Source of the DNA: Doryteuthis pealeii
Taxonomy: Eukaryota > Mollusca > Cephalopoda > Myopsida > Loliginidae
DNA length: 64,000 nt
NCBI GenBank assembly: GCA_023376005.1
Contig: CM042145.1
Span: 57,429,496-57,493,495, forward strand
Direction of reading: 5' to 3'
The position numbers and the translations under genes are program-made. Below, piece after piece: positions 10,796-21,694 of the stretch; the first letter of the stretch is position 1, and each line of letters begins with the position of its first letter. Below the pieces are notes generated by a model. The model searched no databases and had not been told where the DNA came from. It worked only from the letters and a program-made list of their open reading frames with translations.

Positions 10796-11344
10796 ATACA
10801 AATAACATGCAATTGTATTTATATATACAAAAAAAAATAGCGGTTTACAGTGTGAATGGGAAGGCTAATTTGCATATTGATATTAAAAATGTTATTTTAA
10901 TAAATATGTGCTTATCATTATTGACTTCTAATGGTTTGGTTTTATGGTTTTTATGAATGTGAGCAAAAATCTTGGGGATAAATATTAAAAGAAATCCGTT
11001 AACAAAAAAAAATAACTGTCATTTTATTCTTTACTTCCTATTTTAACTAAATAGTTAAATTAGGAAAATTTAGCAATGAAAGACGGGACTGATGGAAGAG
11101 TAAGTTTCAGTTGTTCTATTATTCGATTATACCCCCCTCTGTTTCAAATCTTTTTATCTGTGTTTTTATTTAGTTTCATTAGCCTTTCTAATTTAATATA
11201 ATATTCTATTACATTAAAACTTAAATACTTACACCTGGAGGGTGCATATATTTGCTAGTAATAATAATAATGATGATAACAATAAAAATCTTTTGTCTGC
11301 AAAGAGATATATAGTTTTAAGTATTTCTATCTGATAATTAACAT

Positions 11345-11460
11345 TTTCAATATGATCTATATGAATAGATGAAACCCTAACAGGTACTACCACTTTGGGT
11401 CAGAGTGGACGGGGAATAATGGCAAAGAAGGGGTAACTCCTTAGGGTGTAAGTAACCGTA
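11345..11460 (+). repeat. Repeat family D fragment
   Basis: GAAACCCTAACAGGTACTAC, GGGTCAGAGTGGACGGGG and GAAGGGGTAACTCC, then an abrupt join to a retrotransposon relic. Confidence 0.65.
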
Positions 11461-11970
11461 TAGCTGCTTTTTTGTGAGGTGGTGCTTCCAGGATTTGTTC
11501 AAGACAGTACACAATATCTTTGTGTAGTTCCCATCAAGCTTTTTTTTTTTCCAAATTGTTTCATTAAAGTCAGAGTGGTGCAGCCATACAGTATTACTGC
11601 TATGGCTTGGAAGAATTCTTGCTTTATCTTACCAGAAGGATCAGATTTCTATATAATTGATAATCTACCTATAGCAATCCATGCCTTTCCTATGTGTATA
11701 TTGAGATGCTTTCTGTGGATGAGATATTACTACCTAGGTATGTGAACAGGTCTACTAATTTCAGAGTCTTGCTATCCAGTGTCTCCATCTTGTTTAAAAC
11801 ACATGAACTCTGTTTTATCTGAGTTCACATAGAGGCTGATGCCTCTTGCTGCCTTCTCTAGGCTGTGCAGCAGTGATTTAGCTTGTACAGGTGTATTTGC
11901 AATAAGTGCTAGATCATCTGTGTAGTCTACATCTGTTATAGTTTCTGCATGATATCACTGGCTTCTTGCC
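11440..11970 (-). pseudogene. Reverse-transcriptase relic including the catalytic YxDD region
   Basis: The minus strand reads VDYTDDLALIANTPVQAKSL then LHSLEKAARGISLYVNSDKT and EFMCFKQDGDTG. The YTDD tetrad (about 11912-11925) is the reverse-transcriptase palm motif. Downstream pieces match the C-terminal segment of the 3484 relic. Several frameshifts make it inactive. Confidence 0.8.
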
Positions 11971-12071
11971 ATTTTTTTTTTTTTAACTAACATCAACTTT
12001 AAGTATAAGCAATTAAAAAATAAAACTTTCTGCCCAGACTAAAATGAAAAAGTACAAAATCAGTTACATAG

Positions 12072-12210
12072 TGTAAAGTCAGCGGAGTGGCCTATTGTTA
12101 GTATCAGCCAGAGAGCGAGGGAGTCTATTCCCTTTTCATAAGCACTAGATCACTGAGATTGTTTTTGAGTCTGAGGTCGAGCATCACACCAACTATCAAC
12201 TCCCAACTCC
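12072..12210 (-). mobile_element. SINE A, tail half only
   Basis: AGTCAGCGGAGTGGCCTATT through TATCAGCCAGAGAGCGAGG to the CAACTATCAACTCCC block. The tRNA head is missing and a family-D fragment follows to about 12310. Confidence 0.75.
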
Positions 12211-13519
12211 AGCCATTATAGGTCACCACCCACAGCCAACAGATGGTCCCATTCGTCTTACACCATCTATAGGAGATATAGTTGGCATATTCTAAGCCTC
12301 ACCAGCAGGGCAGAAAAAAGAAAAAAAGAAAATCATAGTGACGTTTTTATAATGCAATACAACTTCAGCTTACTGTAAGATTGCTAGGCCCAGTTTAAGG
12401 ATATACATTTCACTAGTATACTTATCTACTTCTTGTTTTACTTATCTGCTGAGCTGGTTCTGTTGTTGGGATAGCATTCTCTCTTTTTCAGAGCACTTTA
12501 TTTTCCAGTCTCAAGTTACCCATTGAGAAATTGTCTTGGAAGGCAGACTACATCTTGCATCAAACAATCAGCCAACTCTCTCTATCCATTTTCTTCAAAA
12601 AAAAAACCTTGGTCAGACTCCCTACTTTCTCACTATCTCCTTCACTCTTTGCACTGTTGTCCTGGCTCGGCCGATCAGAAGCCAAGACCAGTGACTTCCC
12701 TGTCATCATTCATAAATCTACTTATTCTGGTTATTTTCCATTATTACACTTCCACACTCATTATTTTACACTAGTGTGGTTGATCACTCTGAACTTTAAT
12801 TTTTCAAGTGAGATAACTATTAAATGCTAATTATATAGTACTTCCCCTTATGTATTTACAAGAAGTGGCTACCCAGCATCACCTGGGTAGGGAGGAGAAA
12901 TACCTGGTGTATTGATTTGTTTACTTTTGAGATTCACAAATGCTGGACATTTTTAAGTAGACTTTCAATGTTATTTCTATATATTTTTTTAATTTTTTAA
13001 ATATCATCCAATATAAATCAAATCTTCATAATTTTTGCACAAAAAGCAAGAACTGGTGAGATTTAATGTGTATATATATTCACTTTGTCGTTAATTGTTT
13101 TATTTTTGTAGTTTCATCCAGACATACATAAACACCAACTACCCTTTATATATGTATAGATAGATTAGTATGCAAATTTTGCATGAGCAATATATTCAAC
13201 AGCAAATACCTCAGCCAAGCAGATGCTAAAAAAAAAAATGAATAAAAAAGAATAAAAACTTAAAAGAAATCTCCTTGCAACCTTTCCTCACCCCATATAC
13301 CTTCCCCTCCCAGGCTCACAAACTATAGAATTTTCTTATTTTCCCATGTGTTCACAGGAAGTACTACTACCCATGACCCTAACACTTTTTACCTCACCCC
13401 AAGTGATTGTCCATGTTGCCAGTATCTTGTATCAATTCAGCTCTTAAATATAAAATTTAAATGTTAAAGAATTAACAGAATTTTAAAGTTGTATCAGGTG
13501 AAAATAAAAAAAAGAAATT

Positions 13520-13957
13520 ATCTACCCAACCCATTCACCACAGGTAGGATTTGACACAAGGTCACAAGTATTGGGCATCTGACAAGGATCGAACTCACTT
13601 TTCAATAGTAATGCAGTGATGCTGATAGCTTTTTAATTTACTGCATCCTGGGATGCATGGATTTCTAAAGTTTCTTAATAGATTGCAGAGTTTTTATCTA
13701 TGAACAACTAAAGCTGTCTAATGCCTACCTTGTATCACATATAGTGTAATTCATTTCCAAGAAAATATTGAAATGTATTTACAGTTAGCTGGAAATGGTG
13801 GCGGAAGGAAAAAAAACACTGGGACACATGGATATGATTCTTTTTGCGTCCTTTTAGATTTTTATGCTTCAGGGACGCAGGACAAGTACCTATCAGCATC
13901 TCTGGAAATGGATACGTGAAACTAGCTTGCTAACCATTACACCATGATGGGTTGTCT
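13520..13957 (-). mobile_element. SINE C split by a family F element
   Basis: Tail and B-box half at 13520-13613 (CCCATTCACCACAGGTAGG, GGATCGAACTCAC). A-box half at 13911-13957 (GAAACTAGCTTGCTAACCAT, TACACCATGATGGG). The intervening 289 bp are the family F insertion. Confidence 0.75.
13614..13902 (-). mobile_element. Family F hAT-like element inserted in a family C SINE
   Basis: From CAGTGATGCTGATAG to CTATCAGCATC-TC. Flanks TAGTAATG (13606-13613) and TGGAAATG (13903-13910) agree at 6 of 8 positions. The DNA on both sides is the two halves of one family C SINE, so F inserted after C. Confidence 0.75.
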
Positions 13958-14439
13958 GAACTTGTATTAGGTGGAAATAATGAGAAATAACAGCTAAAAA
14001 TGTGTAAATGTATAGTGAATAGTTTGTTTTCTTCAAGCTAGGGCAAAGTAGGTGTGAAACAAAAGAATTGTGGAATGGGGGATGGTATCGAATCAGTGCC
14101 CATGGGCATAACTAATACAAGCTTAGATGTATGCGAGAGAGAGAGAGAGAGAAATAACATACAATTAAGTTGATAGGTTAGAGAGGAGGAATTAAAGGAA
14201 GAAAACTAATACAGTGTTACTAATCAAATAAGAAGGAGTGTTACAAAGTAGGTAACTGTATAGAAGGGAATCTTTTGAAGCAAGAAAATAGTTTAATAGG
14301 TTTTTGTGTTGAAAAGAATCTTGGCAGCCACATTTCTGGTGGATTATTTTAATCTTTCTATTTAGATAATCACAAAATTTGCATTAAAACTTTTCAGGCT
14401 AAAAAAATAAAATTTTTTAAAAATACTATTTCTCTGAAT

Positions 14440-14640
14440 TTTTGAGATGACACTTGATAATTTGTATCATTTGGAATATTTGGACTATTGTCCTCATCTT
14501 TATTTTTAACTTTAAGTTTCAGCCAAGAAGGTTTCTGAGTTCAACAAGAAACACCTGAAGAAGTCCAGAGGGCACATCAGCTGAAACATTGTGTAGACAA
14601 CAATAAAGATAAGAACAATAGTCCAAATAAATTTTTAAAA
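14440..14640. mobile_element. Family P element with inverted ends
   Basis: GGACTATTGTCCTCATCTTT near the left end and AAGATAAGAACAATAGTCC near the right are inverted repeats. Between them lies ACCTGAAGAAGTCCAGAGGG, then CACATCAGCTGAAACATTG. Related copies are at 30275 and 36255. Confidence 0.6.
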
Positions 14641-14706
14641 AAACAAACACATAAAAAAAAACACTTCAATTTGGAAAATCTCCCCCAAATCAATTAATCA
14701 CTTGAT

Positions 14707-15020
14707 TTTAATAAATGTGGTTAGGGAACTGTGTTCATTGTACATTCATATCTACATTTTTTGTGTAGTTATTTCTTAAGAGTTGGTTTTTTGTACATGG
14801 TTCTATCTAATATAAAAAATATTTAAACAGATCTATTTGACCTATAGATGGGACCCTAACAGGTATTACCACCTGAGTGGAACTGGGAATGATGGCAATG
14901 AAAGAGGACTTCACACTCTCCAGAACTGCAGCCTTACCATCAAAAGCAGTTTAGTGTCCTACCACAACACCTTCTTTTTGGGAGGGAGGGGGAAAGCTTA
15001 CACCCTCTGCAGTAGCGTTG
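14707..15020 (+). repeat. Repeat family D copy
   Basis: GGTTAGGGAACTGTGTTCAT, ATAGATGGGACCCTAACAGG, CTCCAGAACTGCAGCCTTAC and ACCCTCTGCAGTAG. A family-E copy in opposite orientation follows. Confidence 0.75.
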
Positions 15021-15024
15021 TGGA

Positions 15025-15254
15025 GGTGGAACAGAAAACCTTTGATTTTAACTCCTCTATTTTTGATACATCCACCTCCCTCTTTATGTAATTAAGTGAT
15101 TATGGCCTACAAAAATCATCATTTTTTTTTAAAATAATTTATTCATTAAGAGTGTTTTTTGTTTAACTTTACAGACTAAACTATGACCATATAAAGTGTA
15201 AATTCAACTGGAGTTGGTATAGTTTTATCAACTCAGATTCCAGTGACCCCTTAA
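15025..15254 (-). repeat. Repeat family E copy
   Basis: Reverse-strand copy: from AAAACCTTTGATTTTAACTC through the block around GACCATATAAAGTG to CAGTGACCCCTTAATT. It has no tandem expansion. It abuts the hairpin at 15255. Confidence 0.75.
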
Positions 15255-15342
15255 TTATAAAGACATTTATAAATGATACTTGAAATCTTTTGGGATAACC
15301 TTGGGGAAAGATTTCAAGTGTCATTCATAAATGTCTTTATAA
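15255..15342. repeat. Hairpin with 35-bp arms, MITE-like
   Basis: TTATAAAGACATTTATAAAT and on to AATCTT pairs with AAGATTTCAAGTGTCATTCA and on to TTATAA, with two mismatches and an 18-nt loop. TTATAA ends fit a TTAA- or TA-targeting element, but no clear duplication was read. Confidence 0.85.
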
Positions 15343-15716
15343 CTTAACACAATGGATTTTGAAAATTCCAATATGACGCCCATCTGTTAGAATTCAAGTT
15401 CAAAATCCAATGACTTATGAAAGAAGATATTTTAACTTGAATACAACAGCTGTGAAAATAAAATAACTATAAATTGTCATTGATTATTATTAATCTGTTT
15501 GTATGTACATGTGTTGCTTTTCTACTGAGGAGAGTTAGTATCTTCCTATTCCTCTGTCTCTTCTGTGTCCTATTTAATCATGCTTTCTGACCAAAGAACT
15601 TACAGAAGTGGGTGGATATTGGGAAAAGTCAGGTAGACGAGAATTGGGACAAGGGTGTGAAGAGGAAAATTAGGAGGTACAAAAGCTAGAAAAAATGAAA
15701 AAGAAAACCACATGAT

Positions 15717-15751
<35 letters not shown>

Positions 15752-16350
15752 ATGTGTGTGGATGGTATCTAGCATTTACTTGATAGGGTTCAACCAAAAT
15801 TGAGAACTCTAATGTACATATAAAGATGTATGTATATATTTTTACATATTCTATATATGTAAAAATATATATTATATTATGAATAAATTTATTTTGGTAT
15901 TTTTTGCCTTTTTCAGTCTGATTTTTTAATAATTTGAAGATTTCATATCTGGTCTTATTGATATAACTTTCCCATCTCAGTGATTTTTGTGTGGTGTATT
16001 ATGTGTTTTTTTTTTTTTAATCTATTTATCATTCTTTTTTTATTTATCTTATTTTTGTTTTTGATTATTCTTTGTTTATTTTATTATTTCATATTATTTT
16101 TTCTACTATCTTAACATTATCTGATTATATGACTAAGTCAATGAGAGCCCAGTTCCACCCAAACCTGGGTTCAACACCTGTTAATCAAACTATTTGACTC
16201 ACTGTAATTTTCTACTGTTTCACCATTATTTCAAATTACTCTACACTACTTTGTAAAAATGATAGGCTATGCCAATCCATTGTGTAACAATATGATATCA
16301 AGTATTTTTATTTAATACAAATAATTTGCACACAGATGTATTAAAAAAAA

Positions 16351-16601
16351 AGTAAAGTTGTCGGGGAGGGCCTAAAGTTGGTATCAGCCAGACAGCGAGG
16401 GAGCCTATCCCCTTTTCACTAGTGCTAGACCAAGAAGATTGCTTTCTAGCATCTGCGGTGGTGCGACACGCCTACCATCAGCTTCTAACTTTACTGCACA
16501 GATCCCTGTGCTACTCAATCACTGGGTTGGCGTGAGCCGGTATAAAACCAGGAACCTTGTGGTTCCCAGCCGAAAGCTCTACCAACTGAGCTAACCGGCC
16601 C
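16351..16601 (-). mobile_element. SINE A, full length
   Basis: Complete reverse-strand copy: tail AGTAAAGTTGTCGGGGAGGG, body TATCAGCCAGACAGCGAGGG and CTTTTCACTAGTGCTAGACC, and head ending CCAACTGAGCTAACCGGCCC. Confidence 0.9.
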
Positions 16602-16688
16602 TATAGATGATGTATGGCTTCAAGTATTCCTATCTAATACTTAATAATTATATGGTTTCAAGTAATTATGAATGAGGAAAGTAAAGAT

Positions 16689-17205
16689 TTGGTTTGTTTT
16701 ACGGCATATCAACCTTGGTGGGTCATTTAATGCCGACAAAGTTGTGAAATAAATTCATTCTTAATGCATAATACAATTTTGTTTATCAACTCATGTTTTT
16801 CTATTTAATCCATAGATGGGACCCTAACAGGTACTACCATACCAGGTCAGAGTGGACCAGGGAGCAATGGTGATGAAGGGGTGCTCCACATTCCCCCAAA
16901 CCTCCAAAACTGGAACCTCACCATCAGATAGAGTTTAACGTCATTCTCGGGACATGTAGACTCTCAGTCACCGCCTTCTAGCACCCATATGATAAAAAGG
17001 GCAATAGGGTTGGGAAAATCATATAGGTGCTAGGGCTTGACTTGACCAGCTGATTGATAGGGCCAAAGTGGAGTATTGCAAGTCATGAACTGCTCATCCA
17101 CCTGGGTTCTATCCTTAAGCATCAGAGGTTGCCACTCACTCACTGCAGAGGTGCAGTCGGTGCATTCTAACGCCCCAGCCGACAAGGCGGGGAAAGTAAA
17201 GAGGA
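16689..17205 (+). repeat. Repeat family D, longest copy
   Basis: The head GGTTTGTTTTACGGCATATC and GGGTCATTTAATGCCG is followed by ATAGATGGGACCCTAACAGG, GGTCAGAGTGGACCAGGGAG, AACTGGAACCTCACCATCAG and CACTGCAGAGGTGCAGTCGG. It shows that the short head motifs scattered elsewhere belong to this family. Confidence 0.75.
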
Positions 17206-17244
17206 ATAATCATATTTTTCACGTAAACAAGACACTCCTAAAAT

Positions 17245-17456
17245 TTTGCGGTGTAATGGTTATAGTCATAGGAAATGGACTTAGAATAGTTTAGTGCATA
17301 CCTTTCCTGCTTTCTCCAACTATGGGTAAACAATAAGGGAGACTGGGCTCTTTAACTTTGGTTAAGCAACCAGTCTAGGAAAACTCAGAATTTAAACCTG
17401 TTAAACTCCACTTAAGAAATTGACCTTGTATCACATCCTACTTGTGCAGAGGGGTT
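17245..17456 (+). mobile_element. SINE B (tRNA-like) with (TG)n tail
   Basis: GCGGTGTAATGGTTATAGTC and ATAGGAAATGGAC head, middle shortened, then GAGACTGGGCTCTTTAAC, CAACCAGTCTAGG and TTGACCTTGTATCACATCC. It runs straight into (TG)n(TA)n at 17457-17504. Confidence 0.8.
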
Positions 17457-17503
<47 letters not shown>

Positions 17504-17504
17504 C
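17457..17504 (+). repeat. (TG)n(TA)n microsatellite, SINE B tail
   Basis: Dinucleotide run directly continuing the 3' end of a family B SINE. Confidence 0.9.
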
Positions 17505-17514
17505 CAGGTGGGTA

Positions 17515-17740
17515 AATTTGTCTCAGGAAAGCCCTCAGTGGCGGCAGGCTCTCCGTAGTGAACTGTTAATGTCTGAAGCCACCCTGGTGCAACACTATGA
17601 AGCCAAGAGGTCCAGAAGAAAGCAGCGCCAACAAAGCAGTGGCACATCATCTTCAGGGACAGCCTTCACATGCGACATCTGTGGTCGAGAATGTTTTTCA
17701 AACATTGGACTTCAGTCACAGGAGGCACTATAACTTCAGG
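17515..17740 (+). pseudogene. Retrotransposon ORF 3' end with C2H2-like finger
   Basis: Open frame EATLVQHYEAKRSRRKQRQQ, then TAFTCDICGRECFSNIGLQS. The CxxC half of a C2H2-like finger with an IGL-S motif is typical of the extreme C-terminus of this LINE family, where a normal copy ends SHRR.C or similar. Here the His pair is replaced (QSQEAL then stop). It follows the (TG)n(TA)n tract of a family B SINE. Confidence 0.65.
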
Positions 17741-17781
17741 GGCACAAAAACTATATTATAGTCTTCCAAGACTGAAATGCC

Positions 17782-17787
<6 letters not shown>

Positions 17788-17814
<27 letters not shown>

Positions 17815-17843
17815 GATATAGATAGATAGATAGATAGATATAT
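17788..17843 (+). repeat. (TA)n(GATA)n microsatellite
   Basis: TA run passing into GATA repeats, just downstream of a retrotransposon ORF end. Confidence 0.9.
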
Positions 17844-18097
17844 TGGTAATTTTTCCGAGATGAAATAAAGGAAAATAAAGTGCTCAAATACAAATGTAAG
17901 AGCTGTATTTATAAAATATAACTGTTTATACAGAGGTTTTAAGGACCATTTACCTAAGGTTTCTGGCTCTTGCCTTCTTCAGAATTTTTCATCTCATGTA
18001 TTGGTAAACAAACTAATTACAGTTGAAACTAAGGACGCTGTTAATTTTAAATTAAGGCTCACAAAGTTCTCTCCTTTTGATTGTTTACAAAAAAACA

Positions 18098-18250
18098 ATT
18101 TCTCCCCCCCCCCCAGGAAAACAAATAAATAAAAAAACATAAAAAATATTATATGTCTATGCAAATTTATTTTGTAAGAAATGTGCATAGACATACAAGA
18201 TTTTTTTATATATGTTTTTTTATTTATTTGTTTTCCTCAGGGGAAAAAAT
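18098..18250. repeat. Long foldback, arms of about 50-65 bp
   Basis: AGGAAAACAAATAAATAAAA to GTCTATGC (18115-18162) pairs with GCATAGACATACAAG to TTATTTATTTGTTTTCCT (18185-18237), with a few indels. Flanking C-run and GGGGAAA extend the pairing. Loop 22 nt. Confidence 0.85.
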
Positions 18251-18255
18251 ACTAT

Positions 18256-18545
18256 GGTTTGTTGGTTTTACAGCATATCTACACTTGAGTGATTTTATGC
18301 TGATGTCAGAGTAGAAAAATGTATCTTCATTTTAAACAGATAAACACTTCATTATCTCAAACAGATCTGACCCACAGATGAAATTCTAACTCTGGGTCAG
18401 ATTTAATCTGCGATTAGTGACAATGAAGGAGTGACCCTTTACTCACCAAAGATCTGGTACTCACCACCAGATGCAGTTTAGGGTGATCTCTTTTTGTTTT
18501 CTGGAATATTTGTCAGTGCATTCTACACCCAAAAATGATAAGGTG
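18256..18545 (+). repeat. Repeat family D copy
   Basis: Head TTGGTTTTACAGCATATCTA, then CCACAGATGAAATTCTAAC, AATGAAGGAGTGACCC and CACCAGATGCAGTTTAG. Diverged. Confidence 0.65.
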
Positions 18546-18708
18546 AAAAAATACTATCACTAAATTTATTATGTCTAAAGCAAATTACCATTAACAATAC
18601 CCAACCCTTTCTTCTTTAAAAGGGAAATGGAAAAAGAGACAAAAAGAAAGAGTTATTCAGTTGTTAGAAATGAATGAGAATCTTAATATAAATAAAAAAA
18701 TAACTTAC

Positions 18709-18834
18709 CTTTACCGAGCTGTACAAATCCAGTGATAATAATGAGAAGAAGAGCCAATACTTTCGCATAGGTGAATATATCTTGTACTCGAGTGGCCCAT
18801 TTAACATCTTTGCAATTCACAAATGTTAAAACAA
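18709..18834 (-). CDS. SLC7A5/SLC7A8-like: SLC7 (LAT-type) transporter, coding exon 2
   Basis: This 126-bp exon continues the frame of exon 1: two bases complete Leu161, then 41 codons, then one base of Gly203. It reads [20 protein letters not shown] and on to GFVQLGK. This matches the TM4-TM5 region of LAT proteins, where VNC..VK.ATRVQD and LGFVQ.GKG are strongly conserved. The acceptor is a good polypyrimidine tract ending TTCCAG at 18835-18840 and the donor is AAAG|GTAAGT at 18701-18708. No stop interrupts the frame, and both neighbouring exons join in phase. It lies about 34.6 kb downstream of exon 1 within the gene. A mariner MITE sits about 70 bp inside intron 1, close to this acceptor. 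Confidence 0.94.
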
Positions 18835-18903
18835 CTGGAATGAAAAAGAAAAAAAAATCAATTTTATTTTTAACTCAAATTTTAATTATTTAATATTAAT
18901 GTA

Positions 18904-19043
18904 CAAGGTGTGTCCAAAAAGTATCGAGATTGAAGATATTAACCAAGATAGAAATGAAGAATAAATGGAAGATTTTTTTTTCTTCAGGTTATAATGTGTG
19001 TCAAAAAGTACCAAAAATCTCAATACTTTTTTGACACACCTTG
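18904..19043. mobile_element. Mariner-like MITE, TA target duplication
   Basis: A 140-bp element with inverted ends CAAGGTGTGTCCAAAAAGTA and TACTTTTTTGACACACCTTG, flanked by TA. A second internal GTGTGTCAAAAAGTACC suggests a rearranged end. It lies about 70 bp from the exon 2 acceptor, inside intron 1. Confidence 0.85.
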
Positions 19044-19758
19044 TACATTATTTAAAACAACTGAAATGAAAAAGAAAAACAACTCAAATTTTCATTATTA
19101 AACATTAGTTATTTACTTTTTTTTAATTCATAGCTCATATTTTTAATATCTAAAGTTAATTGTATAATGTACATTATTTAAATCTGAAACAGAAAAGATT
19201 TTTTTAAAAATCAAATTTTTATTATTAAACATTAATTGTTCTTTTGTTTGTTTGTTTTTTTCTTTTAATTTATTTGAAAAACTTTTTAACTCAAATTTTT
19301 ATTAAACATTAATTCTAAAATATACATTATTTAAAACAACATTAATTTCATAATGTACATTATTTAAAACAACTGAAATGAAAAGAAAATAACAATTTTA
19401 TCTTTAAGATTTTTATTATTAAACATTAGAGTAATAAAATAAAAATCCAATGTAGATCCACAATTTGCAATAAGTGACAATTTCTTTAAAGGGATATAAC
19501 ATTAAAGTGATGATTTACCTATTTCACATTTTATTTTATATTCAATTATATTAATTGGTTTGATGTATTTACCTTTAGAATTTAAAATTATTTTAAATAA
19601 TAAAAATGATTTTTTTTTAAATAAAATTTACATTTAGTTTGAAGTTAGGTTTTGTAAAACCACAATATTGAGCTCCAAGTTAAAGGGGGGGAAAAAGAAT
19701 ATCAATGATTTTTATTATGTTCTTTTTAAATTTCTGTGGTCTAATGAAACATTCTCTA

Positions 19759-19902
19759 GGGTGTCCCATTCTGATGTAATGGTTAGCAAGCTAGTCTTGC
19801 AGATCCACTACTATTGAATAGTGAGTTTGATCCTCAGTGAATGCCCCATACTTGTGACCTTGTGTCACATCCTACCTGTGGTAAACAGATTGGGTAAATA
19901 CC
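19759..19902 (+). mobile_element. SINE C, full length
   Basis: GGGTGTCCCATTCTGATGTA, ATGGTTAGCAAGCTAGTC, TAGTGAGTTTGATCCTCAG, AATGCCCC and CCTACCTGTGGTAAACAG. The best reference copy of this family here. Confidence 0.85.
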
Positions 19903-19950
19903 TACTCTCTCCATATATATTTGCATAAAAATGTAGACAAATAAGTGTCC

Positions 19951-20170
19951 AGTTTAGCAGTATATTTACATAGTAAATTGAACATCTGCTGTCATAAAGA
20001 TGGACAAAAAGTCAGGGTCCCGTTTAGCACTATATTTACATAGTAAATTGAACATCTGCTGTCATAAAGATGGACAAAAAGTCAGGGTCCCGTTTAGCAG
20101 TGTATCTACATTGTAAATTGAATATTTATTGTCATAAAGATGGACAAAAAGTCAGGGTCCAGTTTAGCAG
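19951..20170 (+). repeat. 70-bp tandem array, 3.1 copies
   Basis: Units begin at 19951, 20021, 20091 and 20161 (partial). Each carries GTTTAGCAGTATATTTACAT, AAATTGAACATCTGCTGTCA and GATGGACAAAAAGTCAGGGT. The first two are nearly identical and the third has diverged by several changes. Confidence 0.93.
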
Positions 20171-20531
20171 TTTAGAGCCCTTTTATTTGCTTCGACTTAT
20201 TAACTTAATTTTTCTCAAAATAAAAAAAAAATTCCCATGGAAATGAGGGTCATTTTCATACAAAAAAATAGACAACTTAGTATCTCTATGAACACAGACT
20301 CTTGAGATTTTCTTTCTTTTTTCTTTTAATCAAAAAAAGGTGAACAAATACATTATAAACAATATTATCTATCCAGAGGTTCTTTCATAATATAAATATT
20401 TGTGATATTAAATTTTGAAAGTAAGATGCGTGCTAAACATAAATAAATAAAAGCTTTTAACACAATGTACTTTATGAACCTCAGTGACTATCTTAAAACC
20501 AATATATAAAAAAGATGATATGTGACATACT

Positions 20532-20562
20532 ACAGGGTGGTCCGAAAGTCTTGTCACCTCTA
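20532..20562 (+). mobile_element. Single mariner-type terminal repeat
   Basis: TACAGGGTGGTCCGAAAGTC resembles the ends of mariner/Tc1 elements. No matching inverted end was found nearby, so this is an isolated remnant. Confidence 0.4.
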
Positions 20563-20572
20563 CATATTTTTA

Positions 20573-20617
20573 TCACGTCCCAGGATGCACTAAATCAAAA
20601 AGCTATCAGCATCACTG
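20573..20617 (+). mobile_element. Family F 3' end fragment
   Basis: Only the terminal CCCAGGATGCACTAAATC and CTATCAGCATCACTG remain, joined directly to a reverse-strand SINE A copy. Confidence 0.6.
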
Positions 20618-20620
20618 CCA

Positions 20621-20853
20621 AAGTATATGTAGTGGTCTATTGTCAGTATCACCTGAACAGTGAGGAAGTCTATCCCTTTTTCAGTAGTGATAGGCCAGAG
20701 AGATTGATTTGCATCTGAGGTGGAGTACTACACCTACCATAAGGTCCCCATTTTACCGCACAGATCCAAGATGTATTACTCAAGCGCCAATATCGAACCC
20801 AGAACCTTATGATTCCTAGGCGGATACTCCATTAACCAAGCCAAACCAGCCCC
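20621..20853 (-). mobile_element. SINE A, full length, diverged
   Basis: Tail GTGGTCTATTGTCAGTATC, body CAGTAGTGATAGGCCAGAG and head AACCAAGCCAAACCAGCCCC. It directly abuts the end of a family-F fragment. Confidence 0.8.
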
Positions 20854-20920
20854 TTATAAAAAACAAGTTAATATCTGAATGAAACAAACTGCACAGAAAT
20901 GTACACCATAAATAAGTATT

Positions 20921-21150
20921 TGGAGGCACATTGTCTAATGGTTAGAATCATAGGAAATGAACTCATCAACAGGAGTTCAAATCCTGGACGAAGCTACACT
21001 TCACATAGCGCTAATACCCTTGAGAAAAGTATGAATCCAACTACTCTCCCTCCAGCTATGGGCAAATAGTAGGGCAGACTGGGCTCCTAAATCTTAGTTA
21101 GGCAACCAGCCTAGAAAGAAGACTGAATTAAAATCTGTTAAACTTCACTT
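20921..21150 (+). mobile_element. SINE B
   Basis: TGGAGGCACATTGTCTAATG (A-box region) and GAGTTCAAATCCTGGACG (B box), then CATAGCGCTAATACCC, GGGCAGACTGGGCTCC and CTGTTAAACTTCACTT. Confidence 0.85.
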
Positions 21151-21694
21151 GGGTGATCTCTACTAGAATAGGCTCAGTCCTAATTAGTGATCTATTTCAA
21201 TAAATTTGTTATTATATTATACAATATATTAAGGACTTGAAACAAAGAAACCTTTATCAAAATGATTTGATTTGGCATTAAATAACCTAAAAGGGGTTGA
21301 TATACCATAAAACATCAACCAATCAATCAACCTTTTCTTTGCTTACAACTTTGAAAGTCTAAAAATTCTAATGGATTAACCCTTTAGGAGGGGTTATAAG
21401 GATAGATAAGCAAATTGATTTATAGGAAGATAGATTTAAAAAAAAACAGAGTTTTGGAAGTTTATTTATCACATGCTTGAAAAAATAGTTTAGAAAGATA
21501 GTATCATTGTTTATGTAAATATTGCTAAACAAAATGGCCAGTTTTGGATCAGAATGTCACAATATTATGTATTTTGAAAAATGCTGTGTTTTAAAATTGT
21601 TTTTGTTTGAAAACTGAGTTATTTTGTTTTGACAACAGACATTCATTTTAAGTAAATACATAGTTTTGATTATATTTTCACAATGCAATAATGA

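Larger units (their letters stand above)
9877..18708 (-). other. Intron 2 of the SLC7 gene (about 8.8 kb)
   Basis: Lies between exon 2 and exon 3 with GT/AG borders. It contains two retrotransposon relics, repeat families A-G and P, a 35-bp-arm hairpin and a long foldback at 18098-18250. The stretches 12310-13510, 13960-14430 and 15345-16350 show nothing I can identify apart from short TA/TG tracts and poly-T. Confidence 0.9.

Noticed and set aside
10529..10840. 103-codon open frame as a protein
   Set aside because: It overlaps GC-rich repeat G, whose second copy at 59584 does not keep the frame.
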